A stretch of 16,219 bases of DNA, from NCBI GenBank assembly GCA_030146505.1, contig JASLCO010000329.1:1-16219 (forward strand). Reading direction: 5' to 3'. This document shows, piece by piece, positions 1-7,280 of this stretch. This stretch comes from Moraxellaceae bacterium (lineage in GTDB: Bacteria; Pseudomonadota; Gammaproteobacteria; Pseudomonadales; Moraxellaceae). The notes under the pieces were generated by a model. The model searched no databases. It was not told the DNA's origin and worked only from the letters and a program-made list of their open reading frames with translations. The translations under genes were made by a program, and so were the position numbers. The stretch's first letter is position 1. The number at the start of each line of letters is the position of its first letter.

Positions 1-469
1 CTTCGTCCTTCTGGCTGTTGATGAACCAGGCGGCCTGGCGCGCCGGCCATTTTTCCTCGTCCAGCGACAGCTCGCGGATGACACGCTTGAGCAGGCGCAC
101 CTGGTCGTCGGCATCCAGGATCTGGAAATTCTGCGGCAGGCCGGCTTCCGCCCAGTGGTTGCGCAGGAAGCGATGGGCCAGGCCATGGAAGGTGCCCACC
201 CAGAGATTCTGCGTGGGAATGCCGAGCAGGGTTTCCAGGCGGGCGCGCATTTCCGCGGCCGCCTTGTTGGTGAAGGTCACCGCCAGCACGCTCCAGGGCG
301 AGAGGCCATGCTCCTGGCAGAACCAGGCGATGCGGGTGGTGAGGACACGGGTCTTGCCCGAACCTGCTCCCGCCAGCACCAGCAGATGCTGGGCATCGGA
401 AGTGACGGCGGCAAGCTGGGCGGCGTTCAGCCCCTGAATCAGGGCGGTGGTCGGCTTTGTGAGTTGCAT
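1..469 (-). CDS. uvrD: ATP-dependent DNA helicase UvrD/Rep family, N-terminal part (runs off the left edge)
   Basis: This is the first 156 residues of a superfamily 1 DNA helicase, which unwinds DNA 3'->5' in mismatch and nucleotide-excision repair. Reading the minus strand from the ATG at 469, the Q-motif region (LNAAQLAAV, residues 14-22) is followed by the Walker A loop GAGSGKT (34-40), motif Ia TFTNKAAAEM (65-74) and GTFHGLAHRFLR (92-103). All are typical of UvrD/Rep/PcrA. The frame stays open to the window edge, so the rest of the gene lies outside. UvrD is preferred over Rep because of the spacing and wording of these N-terminal motifs, but Rep cannot be excluded without the C-terminus. 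No Shine-Dalgarno sequence precedes the start. A TAGAAT hexamer lies only 6 bases upstream, so the message may be leaderless (inference). It is divergent from the c-di-GMP gene. Confidence 0.93.
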   Translation of the reverse strand, partial: MQLTKPTTALIQGLNAAQLAAVTSDAQHLLVLAGAGSGKTRVLTTRIAWFCQEHGLSPWSVLAVTFTNKAAAEMRARLETLLGIPTQNLWVGTFHGLAHRFLRNHWAEAGLPQNFQILDADDQVRLLKRVIRELSLDEEKWPARQAAWFINSQKDE

Positions 470-475
470 CGCACT

Positions 476-481
476 ATTCTA
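476..481 (-). promoter_or_regulatory. Candidate -10 element of uvrD
   Basis: On the minus strand TAGAAT (4 or 5 of 6 to the sigma70 -10, depending on alignment) ends 6 bases before the uvrD ATG. This would place transcription at or next to the A of the start codon. I see no convincing -35 at 16-18 bases, so this is a weak call. Confidence 0.3.
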
Positions 482-750
482 CAGGGGCGGCGCGTAGTTT
501 CGGCCAAAAGGCCCCAATTCCCCCCTGTTCAAGGGGATGCAGTTGCAGTGACTTGTGTGGGTATCCGCGGAATGGCACAAGATGTTGGAACAGTTGGTCA
601 GTTTCCGGCCAGCCTGTCGCCTCTCTGTTAACAAGCTGACAGCGAGGGTGCTATCTTCGGCCGCAATTGTGACTTCCTTATACAAGGACAGCACATCATT
701 GGCCACGGACGCCTCCACACAATAAGAAGTAGACGGGAGTTTGAATCCGT

Positions 751-3651
751 ATGTCCGTGAACCGCGACAGCGACCAGCTTGCTGGTGCCGAGGCTGCAGC
801 CCTGCGTGCGCTGCCCTCGATGGGCGCCACCAATCTGGAAATCATGCAGAACCGGCAGATTTACGACCAGCTGCCGGCCTTCATCCTCATATCCGTCCTT
901 TCTGCCTTTGCCACGGCCGGTCTGTACTGGAACGACCCGCTGGTAGACCGCCTCTACCTGCAGCTCTGGCTGGGCCTGTTCCTGGGTTTCATGCTGGTAC
1001 GCACGGTGGTGGTCTGGCGGGTGCGCCAGCACCTCATCGTCAATCCGCAACGCATACGCGGGATGGTCACCCTCTCTGCCCTGGCCACCGGCAGCTTCTG
1101 GGGCGTGGCCAGCATCCTCTTCAACCCAGACCTTTTCGTCAGCAACGGCGTCAACCCCACCTTCTTCCTGCAGGCGCTGTTCGGCGCCCTGCTCGCCAGC
1201 CAGGGCATTGCTGCCATGGCCTGCTACGCCGCCCACTACCCGTCCTTCCTGGCCTTCATCACCACCGGCATGCTGCCGGGACTGGCCTACCTGATCACAC
1301 AGCCCTCGCCCACGGCGCAGATCACCGCCGGCATAGGCACGCTGTTGCTGGTTTTCCTGGTCATGAGTGGCCGCCGCATCAACAGCACCGCCCTCTCTTC
1401 GCTCAAGCTGCGACTGCGCAATGAAGACCTGATCCGCTTCCTGGAGTCCTCCAAGACGGAAATGGAAAGCATCAACCAGAAGCTGGCGCTGGAAATCTAT
1501 GACCGCAAGAATGCGGAAGTGCGCCTGCAGGAAATGAACGACAATCTGGAGCGCAAGGTCACCGAGCGCACGCAGGCGCTGTCGACACTGAACGATGCCC
1601 TGCGCCAGAGCCAGGAGCGCCTTTCCCTCGCCATCGACGCTTCCGGCATCGGCCTCTGGGACTGGGACCTGCCCTCCGACGACATCTACCACTCGAATTT
1701 CGAGCAGCTCCTCGGCTATTCCAGCAAGGAGCTCACCGGCTTCATGGGTCATCTCAAGCCGCTGGTGCATCCGGATGATTATTCGCTGGTGAAAAAGGCC
1801 ATCGTGCTGCACCTGCGCAAGCGCACGCCCATCTATGAAGTGCAGTACCGCATGCGCCACCGCCGCGGCCACTGGATCTGGGTGGAAGACAACGGCCGCG
1901 TGGTGGCATGGAACGACGAAGGCCGCGCCATCCGCATGATCGGCACGCGCCGTGACACCACCAAGGAACGCGAGCTGGAAGAAAAGCTGCGGCTTTCCGC
2001 CTCCGTGTTCTCGCATGCCGCCGAGGCCATCTTCATCCTCGACCGCGACTTCCGCTTCATTTCCATCAATCCCGGCTTCACGCAGATTTCTGGCTATACC
2101 GAAGCCGAAACGCTGGGCATACGCATCACCGAGGCACGCCCGCACTATCCCGAAGTCCAGACCGTCTACATGCAGATTGCCCAGGCCCTGGAACAGCTGG
2201 GCGAGTGGCAGGGCGAGTTCATGGAATACCGCAAGAACGGCGAAGCCTATCCGCAGTGGCTGCATCTTTCCGCCGTGCGCGACGACGGCGGCAAGGTCAC
2301 CCACTACATCGGCCTGTTCAATGACATGACAGCCCGCCGCGAAGCCGAAGAACGCCTGCGTTATCTTTCCAATTACGACAAGCTCACCGGTTTCGCCAAC
2401 CGCAACCTCTTCCGTGACCGCCTGCACGCCGCCATTTCCCGCGCGCGCGACGTCAACCACCAGGTGGCGCTGCTGTATATCGACATCGACCGTTTCCGCC
2501 AGATCAACGACACGCTGGGCCATGAAATCGGTGACGAACTGCTGAAGAAGGCCGGCAAGCGCATCAGCTCCGTGGATGCCAATGTCGATACCATTTCCCG
2601 CATCGGTGGTGATGAATTCACCATCATCGTGGACAACTACACCGACCGCGCCGCCCTCGAGCATTTCTGCGAACGCATCATTGCCGAACTGCGCCGTCCT
2701 TTCCGTATCGGCGAACACGAGCTGCTGCTGGGCGCTTCCATCGGCATTTCCGTATTCCCGGAAAACGGCCGCGAGCTGCAAATCCTGCTCAATCACGCCG
2801 ACATCGCCATGCACCAGGCCAAGCGTCTCGGCGGCAACATCACCAAGTTCTACACCAACGACCTGCGCGTGGCCTCCATCGAGCAGCTCAACCTGGAAAC
2901 CAGCCTGCGCAAGGCCATCTTCCGCGATGAGTTCGTGGTGCACTACCAGCCCAAGATGGACCTGCGCAGCAACCGCATCGTTGGCGTGGAAGCGCTGGTG
3001 CGCTGGGAACATCCCACGCTCGGCTTACTGCATCCCAGCGAATTCATTCCGCTGGCCGAGGAAACCGGCCTCGTATCGGCCATCGGCGAACTGGTGATGG
3101 ACAAGGCCTGCCGCCAGGCCCAGCAGTGGAAGGAAAGCGGACTCGGCAATATCCGCACCTCCGTCAACATTCCCGCGCACCAGGTGCGCAAGGGCAATCT
3201 CGTGCAGGTGGTGAAGCGCGTGCTGGACAACACCGGCCTGGACCCGCACCTGCTGGAACTGGAACTGACCGAATCCTCGCTCATGGACGACAGCGAAAAC
3301 GTGCTCACCATGCTGCAGGAACTGCGCTCCAAGGGCATCGAGATTTCGCTGGATGATTTCGGTACTGGCTACTCCTCGCTTTCCTATCTCAAGCGTTTCC
3401 CCATAGACACGCTGAAGATTGACCAGGCTTTCATACGTGACATCGGCAACAACCCGGACGATGAAGCCATCACCCGCGCCATCATTGCCATGGCCCACAG
3501 CATGAGCATGGAAGTGGTGGCAGAAGGCGTGGAAACCGAAGCCCACCTGGAATTCCTGCGCCGCGAAAACTGCGACTACATACAGGGCTACCTGCTCTCC
3601 CGCCCGGTACCGGACGAAGAACTCTCCAATCTGCTGCGCCGGCAAGGCTGA
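751..3651 (+). CDS. Membrane-anchored PAS-PAS-GGDEF-EAL cyclic-di-GMP synthase/phosphodiesterase (hybrid)
   Basis: This is a 966-residue inner-membrane sensor for c-di-GMP signalling. Order: a hydrophobic N-terminal region of about six membrane segments (roughly residues 41-60, 68-88, 104-124, 137-158, 165-183, 190-206); a charged, probably coiled-coil linker (about 220-290); PAS 1 with its PAC part (about 290-408, GHWIWVEDNGR); PAS 2 (about 415-530); GGDEF domain (about 538-700); EAL domain (about 712-960). The GGDEF signature is intact at 619-623. The upstream inhibitory I-site position reads A-N-V-D (610-613) instead of RxxD. EAL residues appear complete: E747-A-L, N806, E838/E841, D868-D869, K889, E925, Q945. 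Both activities are therefore possible, and many such hybrids act mainly as phosphodiesterases. The ATG has a GGGAG 11 bases upstream. A TATACA at 679-684 is a possible -10. The membrane domain matches no family I can name. Confidence 0.95.
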   Translation: MSVNRDSDQLAGAEAAALRALPSMGATNLEIMQNRQIYDQLPAFILISVLSAFATAGLYWNDPLVDRLYLQLWLGLFLGFMLVRTVVVWRVRQHLIVNPQRIRGMVTLSALATGSFWGVASILFNPDLFVSNGVNPTFFLQALFGALLASQGIAAMACYAAHYPSFLAFITTGMLPGLAYLITQPSPTAQITAGIGTLLLVFLVMSGRRINSTALSSLKLRLRNEDLIRFLESSKTEMESINQKLALEIYDRKNAEVRLQEMNDNLERKVTERTQALSTLNDALRQSQERLSLAIDASGIGLWDWDLPSDDIYHSNFEQLLGYSSKELTGFMGHLKPLVHPDDYSLVKKAIVLHLRKRTPIYEVQYRMRHRRGHWIWVEDNGRVVAWNDEGRAIRMIGTRRDTTKERELEEKLRLSASVFSHAAEAIFILDRDFRFISINPGFTQISGYTEAETLGIRITEARPHYPEVQTVYMQIAQALEQLGEWQGEFMEYRKNGEAYPQWLHLSAVRDDGGKVTHYIGLFNDMTARREAEERLRYLSNYDKLTGFANRNLFRDRLHAAISRARDVNHQVALLYIDIDRFRQINDTLGHEIGDELLKKAGKRISSVDANVDTISRIGGDEFTIIVDNYTDRAALEHFCERIIAELRRPFRIGEHELLLGASIGISVFPENGRELQILLNHADIAMHQAKRLGGNITKFYTNDLRVASIEQLNLETSLRKAIFRDEFVVHYQPKMDLRSNRIVGVEALVRWEHPTLGLLHPSEFIPLAEETGLVSAIGELVMDKACRQAQQWKESGLGNIRTSVNIPAHQVRKGNLVQVVKRVLDNTGLDPHLLELELTESSLMDDSENVLTMLQELRSKGIEISLDDFGTGYSSLSYLKRFPIDTLKIDQAFIRDIGNNPDDEAITRAIIAMAHSMSMEVVAEGVETEAHLEFLRRENCDYIQGYLLSRPVPDEELSNLLRRQG

Positions 3652-3661
3652 GATTCCAGCG

Positions 3662-3699
3662 CCCAGTAAAAAGCCCGCGATTGCGGGCTTTTTACTGGG
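3662..3699. terminator. Bidirectional Rho-independent terminator between the c-di-GMP gene and piuC
   Basis: A perfect 17-bp stem (3662-3678 with 3683-3699) closes a 4-base loop GATT. The stem contains A5 on the left and T5 on the right after a GCCCGC/GCGGGC core, so it works as a terminator on either strand. It starts 10 bases after the stop of the c-di-GMP gene and lies 60 bases beyond the stop of the convergent dioxygenase gene. Confidence 0.93.
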
Positions 3700-3759
3700 T
3701 CATCCATCTGCGCCAGATTTTCCAGCTGGCGCCGGGGTGACAGCTTGTTCAGACAGTCA

Positions 3760-4440
3760 TCAGATATCGGCCCACATGCGCAGCAGGTTGTGATAATGCC
3801 CCGTGAGCTGCACGGTTTCCGGCGTCTCACCCAACTTCGCGCGCAGCTTCTGCACGGTTTGGTCCAATTCGAAAAGCTGGGTTCGCCTGGCGTCATCACG
3901 CACCATGCTTTGTGTCCAGAAAAAAGAACAGACGCGCACGCCGCGACTCACTGGCTCCACGCGGTGAAGGCTGGTGGAGGGATAGAGGATAAGGTCGCCG
4001 GCAGGCAGCTTGACCTGATGTGAGCCATAGGTATCGACAACTACCAGCTCACCACCGTCGTACTCGTCCGGATCGCAGAGGAAGAGCGTGGAAGAAACAT
4101 CCGTGCGCAGCTTGCCCGCGGCACCGGGAATGCCGCGTATGGAACCGTCAACATGCAGGCCGTAATGCTCGCCACCTTCGTAGCGATTGAAAAGCGGCGG
4201 CACCACGCGCAGCGGCAGGGCGGCGGCAAAGAACAAGGCGCTGCGCTCCAGCGCCCGGAGCACGACCTGGCCGAGCTCAAGCGAGCGCGGATCATGCTCG
4301 GGCAACTGGCGATTGCGCTTGACCTGGGACCCTTGCAAGCCAACGGTCTGGCGCCCGTCCACCCACTCACCTTCATCCAGTCGACGGCGCAGTTCATGCA
4401 CTTCGTCTCGCGTCAGCACCGCGGGTACGTGCAACATCAT
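3760..4440 (-). CDS. piuC: PiuC/YbiX-type Fe(II)/2-oxoglutarate-dependent dioxygenase (PKHD-type hydroxylase)
   Basis: This cytoplasmic double-stranded beta-helix dioxygenase of 226 residues is of the PKHD type found beside siderophore receptors (PiuC of Pseudomonas, YbiX next to fiu in E. coli). The iron triad is visible as H96-x-D98 (in HYGLHVDG) and H159 (SLHRVEP), with R169 placed to bind 2-oxoglutarate. N85-R-Y is also typical. The start chosen is the first of two tandem ATGs, with GGGAG 8 bases upstream. A longer frame opening at 4491 has no such site and adds 17 residues absent from the family. It lies 84 bases downstream of the TonB receptor on the same strand, so the two are probably co-transcribed under Fur. 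The physiological substrate is unknown for the family; a role in handling the imported siderophore is inferred from context. Confidence 0.93.
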   Translation of the reverse strand: MMLHVPAVLTRDEVHELRRRLDEGEWVDGRQTVGLQGSQVKRNRQLPEHDPRSLELGQVVLRALERSALFFAAALPLRVVPPLFNRYEGGEHYGLHVDGSIRGIPGAAGKLRTDVSSTLFLCDPDEYDGGELVVVDTYGSHQVKLPAGDLILYPSTSLHRVEPVSRGVRVCSFFWTQSMVRDDARRTQLFELDQTVQKLRAKLGETPETVQLTGHYHNLLRMWADI

Positions 4441-4524
4441 GGTGGAGTCTCCCAAAGGAAAAGGGTTGGAATCATCCGAAGATAACGCCAACCCTTCCTT
4501 GCCGCTTTGCTTTTGATCAGATGA

Positions 4525-6861
4525 TCAGAACTTCACGTTCGCGGTAAGCGACGCATAGCGCGGCGTACCTGGCGTGTAGCGGTAGCCGCTCTTGTTGATA
4601 GCAGCGACGTAGTCCTTGTCGGCAAGGTTGTAGACGTTGAGCTGCAAATCGACATTACGGGTCAGACTGTACGCGGCCATGCCATCGAACACCCAGTAGG
4701 CCTCGGTGAAGGCGGGCGTACCGACAGCACCATCCTTGCCGCGCTGGAGCTTGCCATTGTAGCGGGCACCACCACCGATGGTCAGACCGAAGGGCAGCTT
4801 GTAGGTGGTCCACGAGGTGAACGCTTCCTTCGGCGTGTAGTTCAGCGCATCGCTGCTGGTATTGCCAACCAGCGCACCGCTCACCACCTTGGTGTCCATG
4901 GTGGTGAAGCCGGCGCTCACGGCCCACGCCTCGGTGATGTTGCCAACGAGGCCCAGCTCCACACCCTGCACGCGCTTCTTGCCGGTCTGGTAGTACTGTG
5001 CCGGGCTGCCGCCATCCGACTCGATTTCATTGGTGATGTCGGTGCGGTAGATCGCGGCCGTGACGGCAAGCTGGCTTTCCAGCACATCCCACTTGGTGCC
5101 GAGCTCGATGGTCTTGGCCTTCTGCGGATCGAAGTTGGGATTATTGGCGCTGTTGGCCGTAGAGGCGAGCTGGAAGTTGGAGCCACCCGGCGGCTGCTGC
5201 GACAGCGCGTAGTCGACATAGATGCTGCTGTCTGCCGTTGGCTTGTAGGCAGCACCCAGCTTCCAGTTGAGCAGCGTACCGGAAGTTGACATGTCGGTCG
5301 TGCTGATCACCGTGCCGTCGGCAACACCGGTCGGACAAGCCGTGCCACCACGCGGCAGCGGCGTCGTGGTGGTACAGATGGCCGAGGCGTCGTAATCCGT
5401 TTCGTAATGATCAACACGCACGCCAGCAGTGGCGAAGAAGTTTTCGGTGAAGTGCACTGTGTCGAACAGATAGGCCGCGATGGTGTTGGTCTGGCCATCG
5501 GAACCGGTAGCGTTCGGTGTGCGCACGTAGCCACCGACGTTCGGGTTGGGGTTGTAAAGGTTGGCCACCGGATAGCTGCCGGTACCCGTTACCCCTTGGG
5601 TTGTCTGCTGCTCACTGCTCAGTTCCACGCCACCGGTCAGCGAGTGCTTGACCGAACCGGTCGCCAGTTCGCTGGTGACATTGGTCTGGTTGGTGGTGAT
5701 CTCGTTCTGCTGGATCTTGTTGGTGATATTGCTGCGCGCCAGCGTCCAAGTCGAAGGGTCAGTGGCAGTGGCGGGGGGTGCCACCAGCGTCATGAATGCA
5801 ACCAGTGAATAATCCTGCTTGGTCCGGCCCCAGCGCGTGGTATTGCGTAGCGTGGTGTGCTCCGACAAATCGCTTTCGAATTTCAGCGTCACCATGTCGG
5901 CAGTAACGTCGTCGAAGTCATTGACCGTGCCATAGAAATTGGACGGATTGACGGGGGCGCCATTGTTGAGGTTGGGGTCCGGGTTGGAATAGCCGGGCAA
6001 GCCGATGGTCGGGACGCCGCCATCGGGAATGTTGTTCTGCTGCACGTGCAAGTAATTCAGCGTGGTACGGAGCGGGGTGCCCAGGCCAAAGACGATGGAG
6101 GGTGCAACTCCCCAACGGTTGCTCTCGGCCACATCACGACCCGGCTGATCACTCTGCTGGCCCATCACGTTCAGGCGCAACGCGCTGGTGTCGCTCAACT
6201 GCTGGTTGACGTCGGCCGTGAGGCGCTTCTGGTCCTCGGTGCTCAGCATCAGCGAGCCACTGGAGGAGTTCCCCAACTGGGCCTGCTTGCTCACCATGTT
6301 GATGGCGCCGGTGGGCGAGCTGCGGCCATTGTCGGTGCCCGCCGGGCCCTTCACGACTTCGACCTGTTCTGTGTTGAAGGTGTCGCGCGAAATCGAACCC
6401 AGGTCGCGCACGCCATCCACGTAGATGCTGTTCGACGAATCAAAACCACGCATGTAGACGGCATCGCCCGTGGACGTGGAGCCGTTCTCACCCAGGAAGA
6501 ACGTGCTGACACCAGGAGTGTTGCGCAGCGCTTCGGTCAGCGTGGTGCCGCCCTGCTGCTCGATCAGCTCTTTCTTGATGACGGAGATAGTCTGCGGTGT
6601 ATCCACCAGCGGCTGGGTGAATTTGGGGGAGGAGACCGTGTCGGCCTTGTAGGCGGATTCAGCCTGGGCTTTCACCGTTACCGTCTGCAACTCGACAGCG
6701 GAATCGACCGGCCGGACAACAGGGGCAGCGGCGGCCGGCGCTTCCGGCGCGGCGGGTGCAGCAGTCTCAGGGGCAGTCGCGGCTTCCTGGGCAAGTGAAG
6801 GTGCACTGTGCAGGGCAAGCAAGGCCAGCACCAGCGGACGGTATTCAAAACGAGATGACAT
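4525..6861 (-). CDS. TonB-dependent siderophore receptor (Fiu/PiuA type), outer membrane
   Basis: A 778-residue outer-membrane gated channel for ferric siderophores. Residues 1-24 form a signal peptide (hydrophobic LVLALLALHSA, then SLA before Q25). An Ala/Pro-rich linker follows (about 26-50), then a TonB-box-like stretch ELQTVTVKA (57-65). The plug domain spans about 83-192 with the signatures MRGFDSSNSIYVDGVRD (137-153) and VEVVKGPAG (167-175). The remainder is a 22-strand-type barrel ending in the terminal aromatic YASLTANVKF. Two Cys about 14 residues apart lie in one predicted extracellular loop and could form a disulfide. The start was set at 6861 because GGAG lies 7 bases upstream and the signal peptide begins there; the frame upstream to 7029 overlaps the promoter. 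Pairing with piuC favours a catecholate-type ligand (inference). Confidence 0.95.
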   Translation of the reverse strand: MSSRFEYRPLVLALLALHSAPSLAQEAATAPETAAPAAPEAPAAAAPVVRPVDSAVELQTVTVKAQAESAYKADTVSSPKFTQPLVDTPQTISVIKKELIEQQGGTTLTEALRNTPGVSTFFLGENGSTSTGDAVYMRGFDSSNSIYVDGVRDLGSISRDTFNTEQVEVVKGPAGTDNGRSSPTGAINMVSKQAQLGNSSSGSLMLSTEDQKRLTADVNQQLSDTSALRLNVMGQQSDQPGRDVAESNRWGVAPSIVFGLGTPLRTTLNYLHVQQNNIPDGGVPTIGLPGYSNPDPNLNNGAPVNPSNFYGTVNDFDDVTADMVTLKFESDLSEHTTLRNTTRWGRTKQDYSLVAFMTLVAPPATATDPSTWTLARSNITNKIQQNEITTNQTNVTSELATGSVKHSLTGGVELSSEQQTTQGVTGTGSYPVANLYNPNPNVGGYVRTPNATGSDGQTNTIAAYLFDTVHFTENFFATAGVRVDHYETDYDASAICTTTTPLPRGGTACPTGVADGTVISTTDMSTSGTLLNWKLGAAYKPTADSSIYVDYALSQQPPGGSNFQLASTANSANNPNFDPQKAKTIELGTKWDVLESQLAVTAAIYRTDITNEIESDGGSPAQYYQTGKKRVQGVELGLVGNITEAWAVSAGFTTMDTKVVSGALVGNTSSDALNYTPKEAFTSWTTYKLPFGLTIGGGARYNGKLQRGKDGAVGTPAFTEAYWVFDGMAAYSLTRNVDLQLNVYNLADKDYVAAINKSGYRYTPGTPRYASLTANVKF

Positions 6862-6991
6862 GGTGAATCTCCAGGCGGTCCTGAAAAGAAAGTGCCTGTT
6901 GCAAAAAGGCGAGGGCCGGATGGCGTGGCAGCAACAGGAAGAGCCAGTCCTTGGGCTCCGGTCACCACCCCCAAGGCAGCGACGGTTGCGA

Positions 6992-7020
6992 ACTCTAAGG
7001 CAAACGATAACTATTCGCAA
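6992..7020 (-). promoter_or_regulatory. Probable sigma70 promoter of the receptor-piuC operon
   Basis: On the minus strand TTGCGA (7020-7015, 4/6 to TTGACA) and TAGAGT (6997-6992, 4/6 to TATAAT) are separated by exactly 17 bases. Transcription would start near 6985, giving a leader of about 120 bases before the receptor start. The Fur-like site falls inside the spacer. Confidence 0.55.
7000..7018. promoter_or_regulatory. Fur-box-like operator upstream of the TonB receptor
   Basis: The 19 bases GCAAACGATAACTATTCGC match the classical E. coli Fur box at 12 of 19 positions by my alignment and keep its core GATAA-x-x-ATT and partial dyad symmetry. It lies between the -35 and -10 of the candidate promoter, where ferrous Fur would block RNA polymerase. 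Fur control of a siderophore receptor and piuC is well known; binding here is inferred. Confidence 0.65.
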
Positions 7021-7085
7021 CAATAACAAAAAGACAGTAACAAACGCAGGGCATCTGTAGGTCGGGCTTCAGCCGCGATGGCAGG

Positions 7086-7280
7086 CTAGCAGGGACATTT
7101 TCCCGTGCCCTTGCCGCCGTAACGGGCCTGCATGCGGTTGCGCAGGAAGGCATCGCGGCTGAGCGGCGGGTGGCCGGGGTGGCTTTCGCGCATATGGGCG
7201 AGGTAACGCTCGTAGTCGGGGACGCCGACCATGAGCGCACCGGCCTCGCGCAGGCGCTGCCAGAACCGGGCAGGCGTCAT
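7086..7280 (-). CDS. ybdD: YbdD/YjiX-family small protein (CstA partner)
   Basis: A 64-residue protein of the DUF466/YbdD family, which regularly follows cstA-type genes. Family marks visible are the Trp-Arg-rich start (MTPARFWQRLREAGALMVGVPDYERYLAHMRESHPG), the PLSRDAFLRNRMQARYGG segment and the C-terminal K-C-P-C. Its ATG overlaps the cstA stop in an ATGA four-base overlap, so translation is probably coupled. Its molecular role is not well established; work on enteric bacteria links YbdD/YjiX to function of the pyruvate transporters CstA and BtsT. The 224 bases between its stop and the TonB receptor start hold the receptor promoter, and no clear terminator was seen after it. Confidence 0.9.
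   Translation of the reverse strand: MTPARFWQRLREAGALMVGVPDYERYLAHMRESHPGHPPLSRDAFLRNRMQARYGGKGTGKCPC

Noticed and set aside
628..3012. A 794-codon open frame on the strand opposite the c-di-GMP gene
   Set aside because: It lies antisense to a gene with clear PAS, GGDEF and EAL motifs. The translation has no recognisable domain and is rich in His, Gln, Val and Ala, as expected when G/C third-position bias removes antisense stops. The same applies to long antisense frames over cstA (7922-9373), fsr (10259-11512) and the molybdoenzyme (12737-13816).
6862..7029. N-terminal extension of the TonB receptor by 56 codons to an ATG at 7029
   Set aside because: The extension would cover the promoter and Fur-like site and place residues ahead of a good signal peptide. 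The ATG at 6861 has a well-spaced GGAG.
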